NCBI GenBank assembly: GCA_934293375.1
Contig: CAKQYS010000011.1
Span: forward strand, 1-63,856
Direction: 5' to 3'
Source of the DNA: an uncultured Lachnospiraceae bacterium
GTDB taxonomy: Bacteria > Bacillota > Clostridia > Lachnospirales > Lachnospiraceae
Length of the DNA stretch: 63,856 nucleotides
Part shown: positions 34,739 through 42,936 of the stretch, piece by piece
Position numbering within the stretch: position 1 is the first letter of the stretch
How the letters are laid out: each line of letters begins with the position of its first letter
The notes under the pieces: model-generated
Told to the model about the DNA's origin: nothing
Database searches by the model: none
What the model saw: the letters and a program-made list of their open reading frames with translations, nothing else
Translations under genes and position numbers: made by a program

Positions 34739-36109
34739 ATGGAAGATGTAACTGTGAAAGACATCGTGGAAGCCACGAAAGGTGTGCTGTTATGCGGAGA
34801 TGAAAATACACCTGTGTCTGAGCTGTGTACGAACTCTAGAGAGATAAAACAGGGAGCCTTGTTTGTGCCATTGCTCGGAGAGAAGGTGGATGCACACCGA
34901 TTTATTGAAAGTGCATTAGAGACGGGAGCTGCGACATTGACATCAGAGCATGACAGCGTGATCCTGGCGGAGAAGCCCTATATAAGAGTGAATAACACAT
35001 TGACAGCGATGCAGGCCATCGCAAAATGGCAAAGAGGCAGGATACATTTAGAAAAGATGGTAGGTGTGACCGGAAGTGTTGGTAAGACGACGACACGGGA
35101 GATGATCGCATGTGCTTTATCAGCAGGACGCAAGACCTATCAGACAGAACGAAATTATAATTCACAGGTTGGCGTGCCAATCTGTATTTCACACATTTCT
35201 TCGTCTGACCAGATGGCAGTATTAGAGATGGGTATGAGTGAAGAGGGACAGATTGCGGTGCTGTCAGATATGGTCAGACCTGATATCTGTGTAGTGACAA
35301 CGATCGGAGTTGCACATATTGCCCAGCTTAAGTCTCAGGAAAATATCCGAAAAGAAAAATTATCTGTGATTTCCGGTATGCCGGACGATGGTACATTGTT
35401 TTTGAATGGCGATGATCCGATGCTTCATGAAATGCGGGGGAAAATGCCTTGCAGAACATTGTTTTACGGAACGCAGGAATGGTGTGATTATCGTGCAGAG
35501 AATATTCAGTTCCACGATGGTACGAGCAGTTTTGACTGTGTACATGGGAAAGAACGCGTGCATGTAGAGTTAAATACCCTGGGGCGGCACAATGTATGTA
35601 ACTGCATCTGTGCATTGGGTGTGGCAGATGTGGCAGGGGTTTCTATGTCGCTGGCAGCACCGGCATTTGCACATTTCACAGGACAAAGACAGCGGGTGAT
35701 CGAACGGGAAGGACAGTATACGATCATAGATGATACTTATAATGCGAGTCCGACATCTATGAAAGCCAGTATTGATGTGCTGGCAGACATGCCATGTGAG
35801 GGTAAGCGCTATGCGGTATTAGGTGATATGTTTGAACTGGGTGATCATACGAATCAGTATCACTATGAGGTAGGCAGTTATGCGGCTAATGCAGATATTG
35901 ACGAAGTGATCTGCATTGGGGAACTGGCTAAGCAGATCAAGCAGGGTGTCGATGACGCAGATACCCGGGTAAAGGCATATAGTTTTTTGGATAAAGAAGA
36001 GGCTGCGATCTATTTGATATCATTATTGAAGCCTGAGGACATAGTGATGATCAAGGCTTCAAACGGAATGAATCTTGGAGATATTGTAAATATACTTTTG
36101 TCAGCATAG
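34739..36109 (+). CDS. murF: UDP-N-acetylmuramoyl-tripeptide--D-alanyl-D-alanine ligase
   Basis: 456-residue Mur ligase that adds D-Ala-D-Ala to the UDP-MurNAc-tripeptide, the last cytoplasmic step of peptidoglycan precursor synthesis. The N-terminal domain has CTNSREIKQGALFVPLLGE; the P-loop is GVTGSVGKTTTREM (about 109-122); NYNSQVGVPI and EMGMSEEGQI follow. The C-terminal domain begins DDTYNASPTSMKASIDVL and has VLGDMFELGDH. The D-Ala ligase partner is not in the window. GGAAGGAG precedes the ATG. Confidence 0.95.
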   Translation: MEDVTVKDIVEATKGVLLCGDENTPVSELCTNSREIKQGALFVPLLGEKVDAHRFIESALETGAATLTSEHDSVILAEKPYIRVNNTLTAMQAIAKWQRGRIHLEKMVGVTGSVGKTTTREMIACALSAGRKTYQTERNYNSQVGVPICISHISSSDQMAVLEMGMSEEGQIAVLSDMVRPDICVVTTIGVAHIAQLKSQENIRKEKLSVISGMPDDGTLFLNGDDPMLHEMRGKMPCRTLFYGTQEWCDYRAENIQFHDGTSSFDCVHGKERVHVELNTLGRHNVCNCICALGVADVAGVSMSLAAPAFAHFTGQRQRVIEREGQYTIIDDTYNASPTSMKASIDVLADMPCEGKRYAVLGDMFELGDHTNQYHYEVGSYAANADIDEVICIGELAKQIKQGVDDADTRVKAYSFLDKEEAAIYLISLLKPEDIVMIKASNGMNLGDIVNILLSA

Positions 36110-36143
36110 TTTTAATAAAATAGGAATTATTCTTAAAAAGTGA

Positions 36144-36172
36144 TTGACAAGCCGAGAGATTTATAGTATGAT
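36144..36172 (+). promoter_or_regulatory. Rubrerythrin promoter
   Basis: Consensus TTGACA, a 17-base spacer and TATGAT, ending 12 bases before a Fur/PerR-like palindrome. Confidence 0.8.
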
Positions 36173-36183
36173 CTCAATATCAG

Positions 36184-36198
36184 TAATGATTATCATTA
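36184..36198. promoter_or_regulatory. Fur/PerR-like operator
   Basis: TAATGAT-T-ATCATTA, a perfect 7-1-7 palindrome of the Fur-superfamily type, placed just downstream of the -10 at or near the transcription start, where a bound repressor would block initiation. PerR is more likely than Fur because the gene detoxifies peroxide (inference). Confidence 0.75.
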
Positions 36199-36233
36199 TT
36201 TGTTTTAAATAAAAAAGAAAAGGAGATTATATT

Positions 36234-36821
36234 ATGGCAAAGTATGTATGTAGTGTTTGTGGATATGTTTATGAAGGTGATGAGGCTCCGGCAGAGTGCC
36301 CGGTATGCCATGCAGGTGCAGATCAGTTCAAGGAAGTAGAAGGAGAGCTGACACTGGCAGCAGAGCATGAATTTGGTGTATATGCTAGTACAGTTAAGAA
36401 CAATGCGAATATTAGTGACGAGGACAAGAAGTTTATTTTTGATCAGTTAAAGGCTAATTTCGAGGGAGAATGTTCTGAGGTTGGTATGTATCTGTGTATG
36501 GCACGCGTTGCATATCGTGAGGGATATCCTGAGATCGGACAGTATTGGGAGAAGGCTGCGTATGAAGAGGCAGAGCATGCTGCTAAGTTTGCGGAGCTTT
36601 TAGGATCAGATCTTGAGGGCAGCATGACAGCTTCTACGAAGAAGAATCTTGCGTGGAGAGTGGATTGTGAGTTTGGTGCGACGGCAGGCAAGGTAGATCT
36701 GGCGAAATGTGCAAAGAAGAACAATCTTGATGCGATCCATGATACTGTGCATGAGATGGCCAGAGATGAGGCAAGACATGGCAAGGCTTTGAAGGGTCTG
36801 TTAGAGCGCTATTTTGGATAA
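36234..36821 (+). CDS. Reverse rubrerythrin (peroxide reductase)
   Basis: 195 residues with an N-terminal rubredoxin-like Fe(Cys)4 site (Cys6, Cys9, Cys22, Cys25: YVCSVCGYVYEG...ECPVCHAGA) followed by a ferritin-like four-helix di-iron domain. Iron ligands lie in EGECSEVGMY, EEAEHAAKF and DEARHGKAL. The rubredoxin-first order defines reverse rubrerythrins, which reduce hydrogen peroxide in anaerobes using NADH through rubredoxin reductases. Strong promoter, Fur/PerR-like operator and AAAGGAG site. Monocistronic, closed by a terminator. Confidence 0.95.
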   Translation: MAKYVCSVCGYVYEGDEAPAECPVCHAGADQFKEVEGELTLAAEHEFGVYASTVKNNANISDEDKKFIFDQLKANFEGECSEVGMYLCMARVAYREGYPEIGQYWEKAAYEEAEHAAKFAELLGSDLEGSMTASTKKNLAWRVDCEFGATAGKVDLAKCAKKNNLDAIHDTVHEMARDEARHGKALKGLLERYFG

Positions 36822-36857
36822 TTAGAATCTAAAAGAATAGAATTGAAGGGTTGAGTT

Positions 36858-36896
36858 AGGCACAATAGGGAATTTCTCCTGTTGTGCCTTTCTTGT
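36858..36896 (+). terminator. Terminator after rubrerythrin
   Basis: AGGCACAA and TTGTGCCT pair with an inner AGG/CCT extension, followed by TTCTTGTTGTTT. Confidence 0.75.
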
Positions 36897-36970
36897 TGTT
36901 TGTGCAAAATGTAGTGAAAATTTTGAAAAAAGATATTGCAATTAGCTATTTGAGAGAAAATTCGACGAAA

Positions 36971-36999
36971 GATTGCAAATAAAAGGAAAATGTTATAAT
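36971..36999 (+). promoter_or_regulatory. Promoter of the histone-like gene
   Basis: TATAAT with extended TGT at 36994-36999. The -35 at a 17-base distance (GATTGC) is poor. Confidence 0.45.
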
Positions 37000-37073
37000 A
37001 TCTAGGTAACTCAAAGGGAAGCAGACTAGATCAGATATCGTACAAAGAAATGTTTTATAAAGGAGATTGAATC

Positions 37074-37697
37074 ATGGCAACAACCAAGAAAGCAGGAAAT
37101 GCACAGATCGAAGAGGCAATGAAGAAGGTAGATGCAGCTAAGGAAGCAGTTGCAAAGAAGGCTGAAGAAGCAAAGAAGACTGCTGAGCCGGCAAAGAAGG
37201 CAGAGCCGGCAAAGAAGACAGCCGCAACAACAGCAAAGAAGGCAGAGCCGGCAAAGAAGACAGCCGCAACAACAGCAAAGAAGGCAGAGCCGGCAAAGAA
37301 GACAGCCACAGCAACAGCAAAGAAGGCAGAGCCGGCAAAGAAGACAGCCACAACAACAGCAAAGAAGGCAGAGCCGGCAAAGAAGACAGCCACAACAACA
37401 GCAAAGAAGGCAGAGCCGGCAAAGAAGACAGCCGCAACAACAGCAAAGAAGGCAGAGTCGGCAAAGAAGACCGCTGCAACAACAGCAAAGAAGGCTCCGG
37501 CAAAGAAGACCGCTACGAAGGAAGAAGTATTCTTAGAGTGGTATGGCAACAAGCTTTCTACAGCAGATGTTGTTGCTAAGGTAAAGGCTGCAGCAGGAAA
37601 GAAGACCATTAAGGAATTGAACCTTTACATTCAGCCTGAGACAAATAAGGTTTACTTCACTGCTGATAATGAGCATGGTGTAATTGATTTATTCTAG
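37074..37697 (+). CDS. DUF6465-type protein with histone-H1-like Ala/Lys/Pro repeats
   Basis: 207 residues. After a short helix (ATTKKAGNAQIEEAMKKVD), residues about 43-140 are seven 14-residue repeats of the AEPAKKTAATTAKK type, strongly basic and Ala/Pro-rich, like the tails of histone H1 and bacterial HC2/AlgP proteins. The C-terminal 60 residues (EEVFLEWYGNKLSTADVVAK to YFTADNEHGVIDLF) form a compact acidic-neutral domain found in Clostridia (DUF6465, from recall). Probably binds nucleic acid through the repeats; the role of the C-terminal domain is unknown. AAAGGAG before the ATG; terminator follows. Copy number of the repeat is likely variable between strains. Confidence 0.85.
   Translation: MATTKKAGNAQIEEAMKKVDAAKEAVAKKAEEAKKTAEPAKKAEPAKKTAATTAKKAEPAKKTAATTAKKAEPAKKTATATAKKAEPAKKTATTTAKKAEPAKKTATTTAKKAEPAKKTAATTAKKAESAKKTAATTAKKAPAKKTATKEEVFLEWYGNKLSTADVVAKVKAAAGKKTIKELNLYIQPETNKVYFTADNEHGVIDLF
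37200..37493 (+). repeat. Seven tandem 42-bp repeats inside the histone-like gene
   Basis: Units start at 37200, 37242, 37284, 37326, 37368, 37410 and 37452. Each encodes AE(P/S)AKKTAxxTAKK. They differ at few positions, mostly at one Ala/Thr codon, and the last unit is the most diverged. Confidence 0.95.
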
Positions 37698-37720
37698 TTT
37701 CAAATATACATAGAGAAGAG

Positions 37721-37750
37721 AGAAGTGTCAGAACATGGCACTTCTTTTTT
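37721..37750 (+). terminator. Terminator after the histone-like gene
   Basis: AGAAGTG and CACTTCT form a 7-bp stem followed by TTTTT. Confidence 0.75.
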
Positions 37751-37774
37751 GCGTTCTCTTGTAAAATAAAGTGA

Positions 37775-37803
37775 TTGAGAAAAATAGTAATACATGATAG
37801 AAT
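37775..37803 (+). promoter_or_regulatory. Promoter of the surface-polymer cluster
   Basis: TTGAGA, a 17-base spacer and TAGAAT, about 35 bases before the first glycerophosphotransferase-type gene. Confidence 0.65.
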
Positions 37804-37837
37804 AATAACTAATATTGAGTAAAAATGGAGAGGCTGT

Positions 37838-38983
37838 ATGCAAATCACATTTTATCTTAAGCAAATTGCAAAAATGATGATGCAGCAGGTATATATGCCG
37901 GCATTGTATCGAAGTGCTTTGAAGCAGACAAAACAGGTAGAAAAAGGTCTTGTTTTGTTTGCAGATGGTCATACAGCAGAGGGTCTGCTGCCATTTAGTA
38001 TGCAGAAAATGCATGCGTATGTAGCGTCGATGCCAGATTACCATACAGAATGTTTTGTTACGGACTTTGGTTCTCTTGGGTATGTGGGTACGCTTCGTTG
38101 GATCAGAAAATTTATGAAACGCTATGCTGCGTGTGAGTATATTTTCATCTGTAACAATTTCCTGCCGGTTTCATCCTGTGCGAAGAGACCGGAGACGACA
38201 GTCATACAGTTGTGGCATTCGGGAGGAATATTGAAAAAGAGTGGTTATGACACGCCGGATGATATTCCAAAGTATTATCACGGATCAGTATATCAGAATT
38301 ATGACATGGTTACGGTCAGTGCTCCGGCACTGGTGCCGATCTTTACAGGATTTATGAGGCTTTCGGATGGTATTGTAAAGGCGACGGGTACAAGCCGGTC
38401 AGACTGGTATTATGATGAGGAATGGAACCGGATGAATCAGGAATTGTTTTATAAGAGGTATCCGCAGGCACAGGGAAAAAAGGTGATTATGTGGGCTCCG
38501 ACATTTCGGGGAAATGCAGGTGATCCTGCGTTATACGGAATGGATGCCATATGTAATATCATGAATAAAACATCGGACCGTTACTTCTGGCTGATCAAGC
38601 TTCATCCACATCTGGAGGGACGGGGGATATCATCTAACTGTGATATACCATCAGAACGGCTGCTTGCTGTGACGGATCTGATGATTACCGATTATTCATC
38701 CATACTATTTGATTATATGGCATATAAGAGACCATTTGTTTTATTTGCGCTGGATAGAATACAATACGAGCAGCAGCGGGGATTTTATATTGATTATGAA
38801 TCGTTTCCTACTACGATTGTGTCTAAGGAGGAGGATCTCGAGGCTGCAATTGCCTATGAGCTCAGCCACAGAACGGCAGAGGATATAGAGAAGGCATATG
38901 CGTTTCATATGGCCAGCTGTGATGGACGGTCTACGGAGAGAATCTGGCAGCAGGCACAAAATTGTCATAAGCGAAATGACTGA
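37838..38983 (+). CDS. CDP-glycerol glycerophosphotransferase family protein (TagB/TagF type)
   Basis: 381 residues. The C-terminal two thirds hold the TagB/TagF signatures: VIQLWHSGGILKKSGYD, GTSRSDWYY, VIMWAPTFRGNAGDPALYG, LIKLHPHLEG and LMITDYSSILFDYMAYKRPF. Family enzymes transfer glycerol-phosphate or another polyol-phosphate from CDP-polyol to a lipid-linked acceptor at the inner membrane face. It is the first gene of a run of eight genes for a surface polymer. GGAGAGG before the ATG. Primase versus polymerase activity cannot be told from sequence; the short length suggests a primase-like TagB role. Confidence 0.88.
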   Translation: MQITFYLKQIAKMMMQQVYMPALYRSALKQTKQVEKGLVLFADGHTAEGLLPFSMQKMHAYVASMPDYHTECFVTDFGSLGYVGTLRWIRKFMKRYAACEYIFICNNFLPVSSCAKRPETTVIQLWHSGGILKKSGYDTPDDIPKYYHGSVYQNYDMVTVSAPALVPIFTGFMRLSDGIVKATGTSRSDWYYDEEWNRMNQELFYKRYPQAQGKKVIMWAPTFRGNAGDPALYGMDAICNIMNKTSDRYFWLIKLHPHLEGRGISSNCDIPSERLLAVTDLMITDYSSILFDYMAYKRPFVLFALDRIQYEQQRGFYIDYESFPTTIVSKEEDLEAAIAYELSHRTAEDIEKAYAFHMASCDGRSTERIWQQAQNCHKRND

Positions 38984-39029
38984 CGATAGATATTATTTTA
39001 AGAAAGATACGGACAAAGGAGTTGAAGAC

Positions 39030-40127
39030 ATGAAGGATCATGTATTGGAAGAGGATCTGCTCTACATAGCAAACAGTACACTGCCATATGAACAATTATA
39101 TAACAGTACTGTATTGGTGACAGGAGCTACAGGTCTTGTAGGATCTATGGCAGTAAAAGCATTATTGATGATGAACCGGGCGAAACATGCTGATATTCGG
39201 GTGCTTGCACTAGTCAGGAATCAGAAGAAGGCTGAGGTGATGTATGAGGATTTTGATACCTCACAGCTCACATATCTGATCGGAGATCTGATGCAGCCGG
39301 TTACGGCAGTAAATTATACTCTGTCAGATGGCAGCAGTGTTGATGACATAAAAGTGGATTACATCATACATGGTGCGAGTCCGACAGCTTCAAAATATTT
39401 TGTCAGCTGCCCGGTAGAGACGATCATGGCAGCGATAGACGGAACAAAGCATATATTGGATCTTGCAAAAGAGAAGCATGCAAAGGGTGTTGTGTACTTG
39501 TCATCGATGGAAGCGTTTGGTGCTCCGGATCCATCGTTACCGTATGTGAAGGAGGAAGATCTTGGATATATTGATATTCATAATCCAAGAAGCTGTTACT
39601 CAGAGGGAAAGAGAATGTGCGAATGTCTTTGCTCTTCGTATGCGAGTGAGTATGATGTGCCGGTCAGGATTGCAAGATTGTCGCAGACCTTTGGTGCAGG
39701 TGTTCCGTATGAAGAAGGGCGTGTGTTTGCGCAATTTGCAAAGAGTGCAATGCATGGTCAGGATATCGTGCTGCATACCGAGGGTAAGTCTGTTGGCAAT
39801 TACTGTTATACCAGGGATTCCGTGATGGGAATTCTGCTTCTGCTTGTTCGCGGAGAAGCCGGACAGGCCTATACGGTATCGAATCCTGAATCTAATATTA
39901 CGATTGCAGGTATGGCACAGATGGTTGCAGACAGAATCGCAGATGGAAAGATTAAGTTGATCTTTGATATCCCGGAGAGTGCTATGACATATGGTTATGC
40001 TCCGGATGTGAATCTTCGCCTGAATGCAGATAAGCTGATGGCTCTTGGCTGGAAACCGGAGATTGGTCTGGAGGAGTCGTACAGGCGTATGATGAAGAGC
40101 ATGCTTGCAACGATGCCGGAGGCATAA
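39030..40127 (+). CDS. NAD-dependent sugar-nucleotide epimerase/dehydratase (extended SDR)
   Basis: 365 residues. A Rossmann motif GATGLVGS is near residue 31, VVYLSSMEAFG carries the catalytic Ser region, and RSCYSEGKR holds the YxxxK pair. The NPRSCYxEGKR context resembles UDP-glucuronate decarboxylase (UXS)-type enzymes, but the substrate is not certain. ATG at 39030 chosen for AAAGGAG 8 bases upstream; an ATG at 38976 overlapping the previous stop has no site. Within the polymer cluster it probably makes a special nucleotide sugar. Confidence 0.86.
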   Translation: MKDHVLEEDLLYIANSTLPYEQLYNSTVLVTGATGLVGSMAVKALLMMNRAKHADIRVLALVRNQKKAEVMYEDFDTSQLTYLIGDLMQPVTAVNYTLSDGSSVDDIKVDYIIHGASPTASKYFVSCPVETIMAAIDGTKHILDLAKEKHAKGVVYLSSMEAFGAPDPSLPYVKEEDLGYIDIHNPRSCYSEGKRMCECLCSSYASEYDVPVRIARLSQTFGAGVPYEEGRVFAQFAKSAMHGQDIVLHTEGKSVGNYCYTRDSVMGILLLLVRGEAGQAYTVSNPESNITIAGMAQMVADRIADGKIKLIFDIPESAMTYGYAPDVNLRLNADKLMALGWKPEIGLEESYRRMMKSMLATMPEA

Positions 40128-40157
40128 TAACAAACACGATGAAATGGAGTTTATAAA

Positions 40158-42902
40158 ATGAAGTTATCAATCATCTGCTGTTTAAAAGACCGAAAAACGG
40201 ACAATAACAAAACAGTTACATTTCTTGCGGAAGAGCTGAAAAGATATCCATGTGATGTGCAGCTGGTTCTGACACATTATAAGAATGATAAAAAACAGCT
40301 GGAAGACTGGAAGAACAGGCTTTCAGAAGTAGCAGAGACAGCAATTGTAGACGGTTCCTGGAAAAAATATACGCAGGCTTATAATATGTCTGCCGAATAT
40401 GTGCGGGGCGATTATGTGACCGTGCTGCATGGAGGAGATTGTTACGATCAGAAGACACTGAAACATATATGTCGGGATATCGCTGCAGATATGACAGAGG
40501 ATGTCTATGTGATCCAGAAGCAGTTAGAGGATGAGAAGCCCGGTGCGTTCCGCAGTTTCCGGAAATTCTATGCGGTGAATGGACATAAACATAAGATCCT
40601 GCCTAGAATCGTACGATTTTCGTTGGATACCCAGTTCCACTGCTGTCCGATTTTATTTGGTGGTACGATTATCCGTGCTTCCCTTCTGAAGAAAGATTCT
40701 TTCAGAGAGGATCTTATATGGGATGCAGAACGGGATTTTTTCCTGCGGCTGTATTTGAAGGTAATGCATGTGGCAGCCATCAATCATAAATGTATGTATC
40801 ATAGCTGGGAGTATGAAGAGAAGAATACTACATTTTATCCGGGCGTATATGAATTATCATGGTATTATGGGACATTTGAGGAGTTCTGGTTCCCGTTTCT
40901 GGAGGAGCTTGAGAAGACATATGGAACGGTTCCTGTGTTTATTCAGTATCATTTGATGTATTCGATCATAGCTCGTCTGAATGCGAATCTGAACAATAAA
41001 AATAAGCATATCATTGAAGAGGGAAAAGGCGAGGAATATATTCGGTTTCTCGCGGAATCATTCCGATATGTGGATGACAGGGTGCTGTTGAATGCAGAAC
41101 TCGTAGCAGAGAGCAATTTAAGCCCAAGGTTTAAATGGGTGTTTGAGTTGTTGAAACATGGTACGGATTACAAATATCAGACTTTTTACAGTGAAGAACT
41201 TGGAGAGATCTGCTACGGTATTCCGGGTGTGGTTGAGAGACCTTTATCAAAACTCTCAACCAATATTATGTTTATGGAATACGAGAATGGCAAATTAGAA
41301 ATAGATGGAAATATAGATCCGATTCTGCATTCGATTGCAGATGAAGTTTCGTTTTGTGTGAATGGGACGACGGTTCCGGTTACATATAATGAGAGATATA
41401 CCATTACTAAGGCATTCGGAGCATCTTTGTTCCGCCTGAAAGCATTTCATATTTCCGTTCCGTTGGAGACAAAAGGCCGTACGGATTTTTATTGTGAAGC
41501 CCGGATTGGCGAGGATCGTATCCGTGTCGAATTACGGTTCGATTCCCATTTTAGCCGGTTGACGGATGCCTTCCGTAATAGCTACTGGTGCTTTGGTCCT
41601 CGGGATAATAGGATGGCAACGGTACGAAATGATGTGATTACGGTCAGAAATACCTGTTTTGCGGGAAGATTTCTGAAAGAATGCCGTCTGCAGTTTAACA
41701 TGCTGTGCAGATGCAGCCGCTGGATTGAGAAGTATGCAATTTTTAGAATTTTGTATTTTATTGTAAAACCATTTATGACGAAGCAGCCGATCTGGATGTA
41801 TATTGATAAGATCTATAAGGGCGGAGATTCGTCTGAATATCTGTATCGCTATGCGTGTGCACAGAATGATGGCATCAGACATTATTATCTGGTGGATAAG
41901 AATGCAACGGATTATGAGCGGCTTAGAAAGGCTGGATATGAACCGTTAGTACGTAATTCGATCAAGCATAAGCTGATTTTTCTGTATGCAGATATGATGA
42001 TCATTTCGAATTCAACGGTATATGCTTTTAATGGATATGGACTGGTAGCATCCTCTCTGATCAGGGGACTTCCGCATTTTCATGTTTGTTGTGTGCAGCA
42101 TGGTATGTCTGTGCAGAAGATTGCGATTGCACAAAACAGACTGCGTGATAACACCAGATTATATTTTTGCGCTTCTGAGTATGAGATTGAGAATCTGTCA
42201 AGGCCGGTGTATGATTATGTCGGATATGATGCTTTGAAGCTTACAGGGGTGCCAAGATACGATGGATTACATGATCGTGCAGAAAAGCAGATCATGATCA
42301 GTCCAACCTGGAGAATGCAGGCGGCAGTGCCGGTGCGTACGAATGAGGGCGAACAGAGAGATTATAATCCGTTGTTTAAAAAGTCAACCTATTACAAGGT
42401 ATTTAATGCATTGATCAATGATGAACGGCTGATCAGGGCTGCGAAAGAGTATGGTTACCGGATTAAATATGTATTGCATCCGATCGTGAGTTCGCAGGTG
42501 AAGGATTTCGATAAGAATGACTATGTGGATATTGTTCCGGCCGTGGGAGATATGAGTTATGAGGATATGTTCTGTGAATCCAGTTTAATGGTGACGGATT
42601 TCTCAGGCATTCAGTTTGACTTTGCTTATATGCGAAAGCCGTTGGTGTATCTGCATCATAAAGATATTCCGCAGCACTATGAAGAGGGTTCTTTTTATTA
42701 TGACACGATGGCATTTGGCGAAATCTGCCATGATAACGATGAACTGATTGATGTGCTGATTGATTATATGAAGCATGATTGTGTTATGAAGGATGAGTAT
42801 AGGAGAAGAGCGGATGATTTCTTTTACTATAGTGATGATCATAACTGTGAGAGAATCTATCAGGTTATGCGGGAATACCAAAAAGAGAAAATGGGAAAAT
42901 AA
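40158..42902 (+). CDS. Two-domain glycosyltransferase (GT2-like) / CDP-glycerol glycerophosphotransferase
   Basis: 914 residues. The N-terminal region (about 1-270) looks like a divergent GT2 domain (SIICCLKDRKTDNNKTVTFL, GDYVTVLHGGDCYD), a middle beta-rich region (about 380-520) follows, and the C-terminal half (about 560-910) is TagF-like: YKGGDSSEYLYRYACAQNDG, HVCCVQHGMSVQKIAIAQN, KLTGVPRYDGLHDRAEKQIM, ISPTWRMQ, LHPIVSSQ and LMVTDFSGIQFDFAYMRKPL. It may both glycosylate and polymerise polyol-phosphate units. GGAG lies before the ATG. The GT2 call is weaker than the TagF call. Confidence 0.82.
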   Translation: MKLSIICCLKDRKTDNNKTVTFLAEELKRYPCDVQLVLTHYKNDKKQLEDWKNRLSEVAETAIVDGSWKKYTQAYNMSAEYVRGDYVTVLHGGDCYDQKTLKHICRDIAADMTEDVYVIQKQLEDEKPGAFRSFRKFYAVNGHKHKILPRIVRFSLDTQFHCCPILFGGTIIRASLLKKDSFREDLIWDAERDFFLRLYLKVMHVAAINHKCMYHSWEYEEKNTTFYPGVYELSWYYGTFEEFWFPFLEELEKTYGTVPVFIQYHLMYSIIARLNANLNNKNKHIIEEGKGEEYIRFLAESFRYVDDRVLLNAELVAESNLSPRFKWVFELLKHGTDYKYQTFYSEELGEICYGIPGVVERPLSKLSTNIMFMEYENGKLEIDGNIDPILHSIADEVSFCVNGTTVPVTYNERYTITKAFGASLFRLKAFHISVPLETKGRTDFYCEARIGEDRIRVELRFDSHFSRLTDAFRNSYWCFGPRDNRMATVRNDVITVRNTCFAGRFLKECRLQFNMLCRCSRWIEKYAIFRILYFIVKPFMTKQPIWMYIDKIYKGGDSSEYLYRYACAQNDGIRHYYLVDKNATDYERLRKAGYEPLVRNSIKHKLIFLYADMMIISNSTVYAFNGYGLVASSLIRGLPHFHVCCVQHGMSVQKIAIAQNRLRDNTRLYFCASEYEIENLSRPVYDYVGYDALKLTGVPRYDGLHDRAEKQIMISPTWRMQAAVPVRTNEGEQRDYNPLFKKSTYYKVFNALINDERLIRAAKEYGYRIKYVLHPIVSSQVKDFDKNDYVDIVPAVGDMSYEDMFCESSLMVTDFSGIQFDFAYMRKPLVYLHHKDIPQHYEEGSFYYDTMAFGEICHDNDELIDVLIDYMKHDCVMKDEYRRRADDFFYYSDDHNCERIYQVMREYQKEKMGK

Positions 42903-42936
42903 TAATACATTATGAAATGAGAAAGTGTAGGGAAAT

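Noticed and set aside
37055..37609. Long antisense frame (184 residues) and a +1 frame of 134 residues over the histone-like gene
   Set aside because: Both are by-products of the 42-bp tandem repeat, which opens several frames at once; the composition (Phe/Ala/Val or Arg/Gln only) is not protein-like.
38976..39029. Earlier start for the SDR gene overlapping the previous stop
   Set aside because: No ribosome site precedes 38976, whereas 39030 has AAAGGAG at proper spacing and begins the conserved part soon after.
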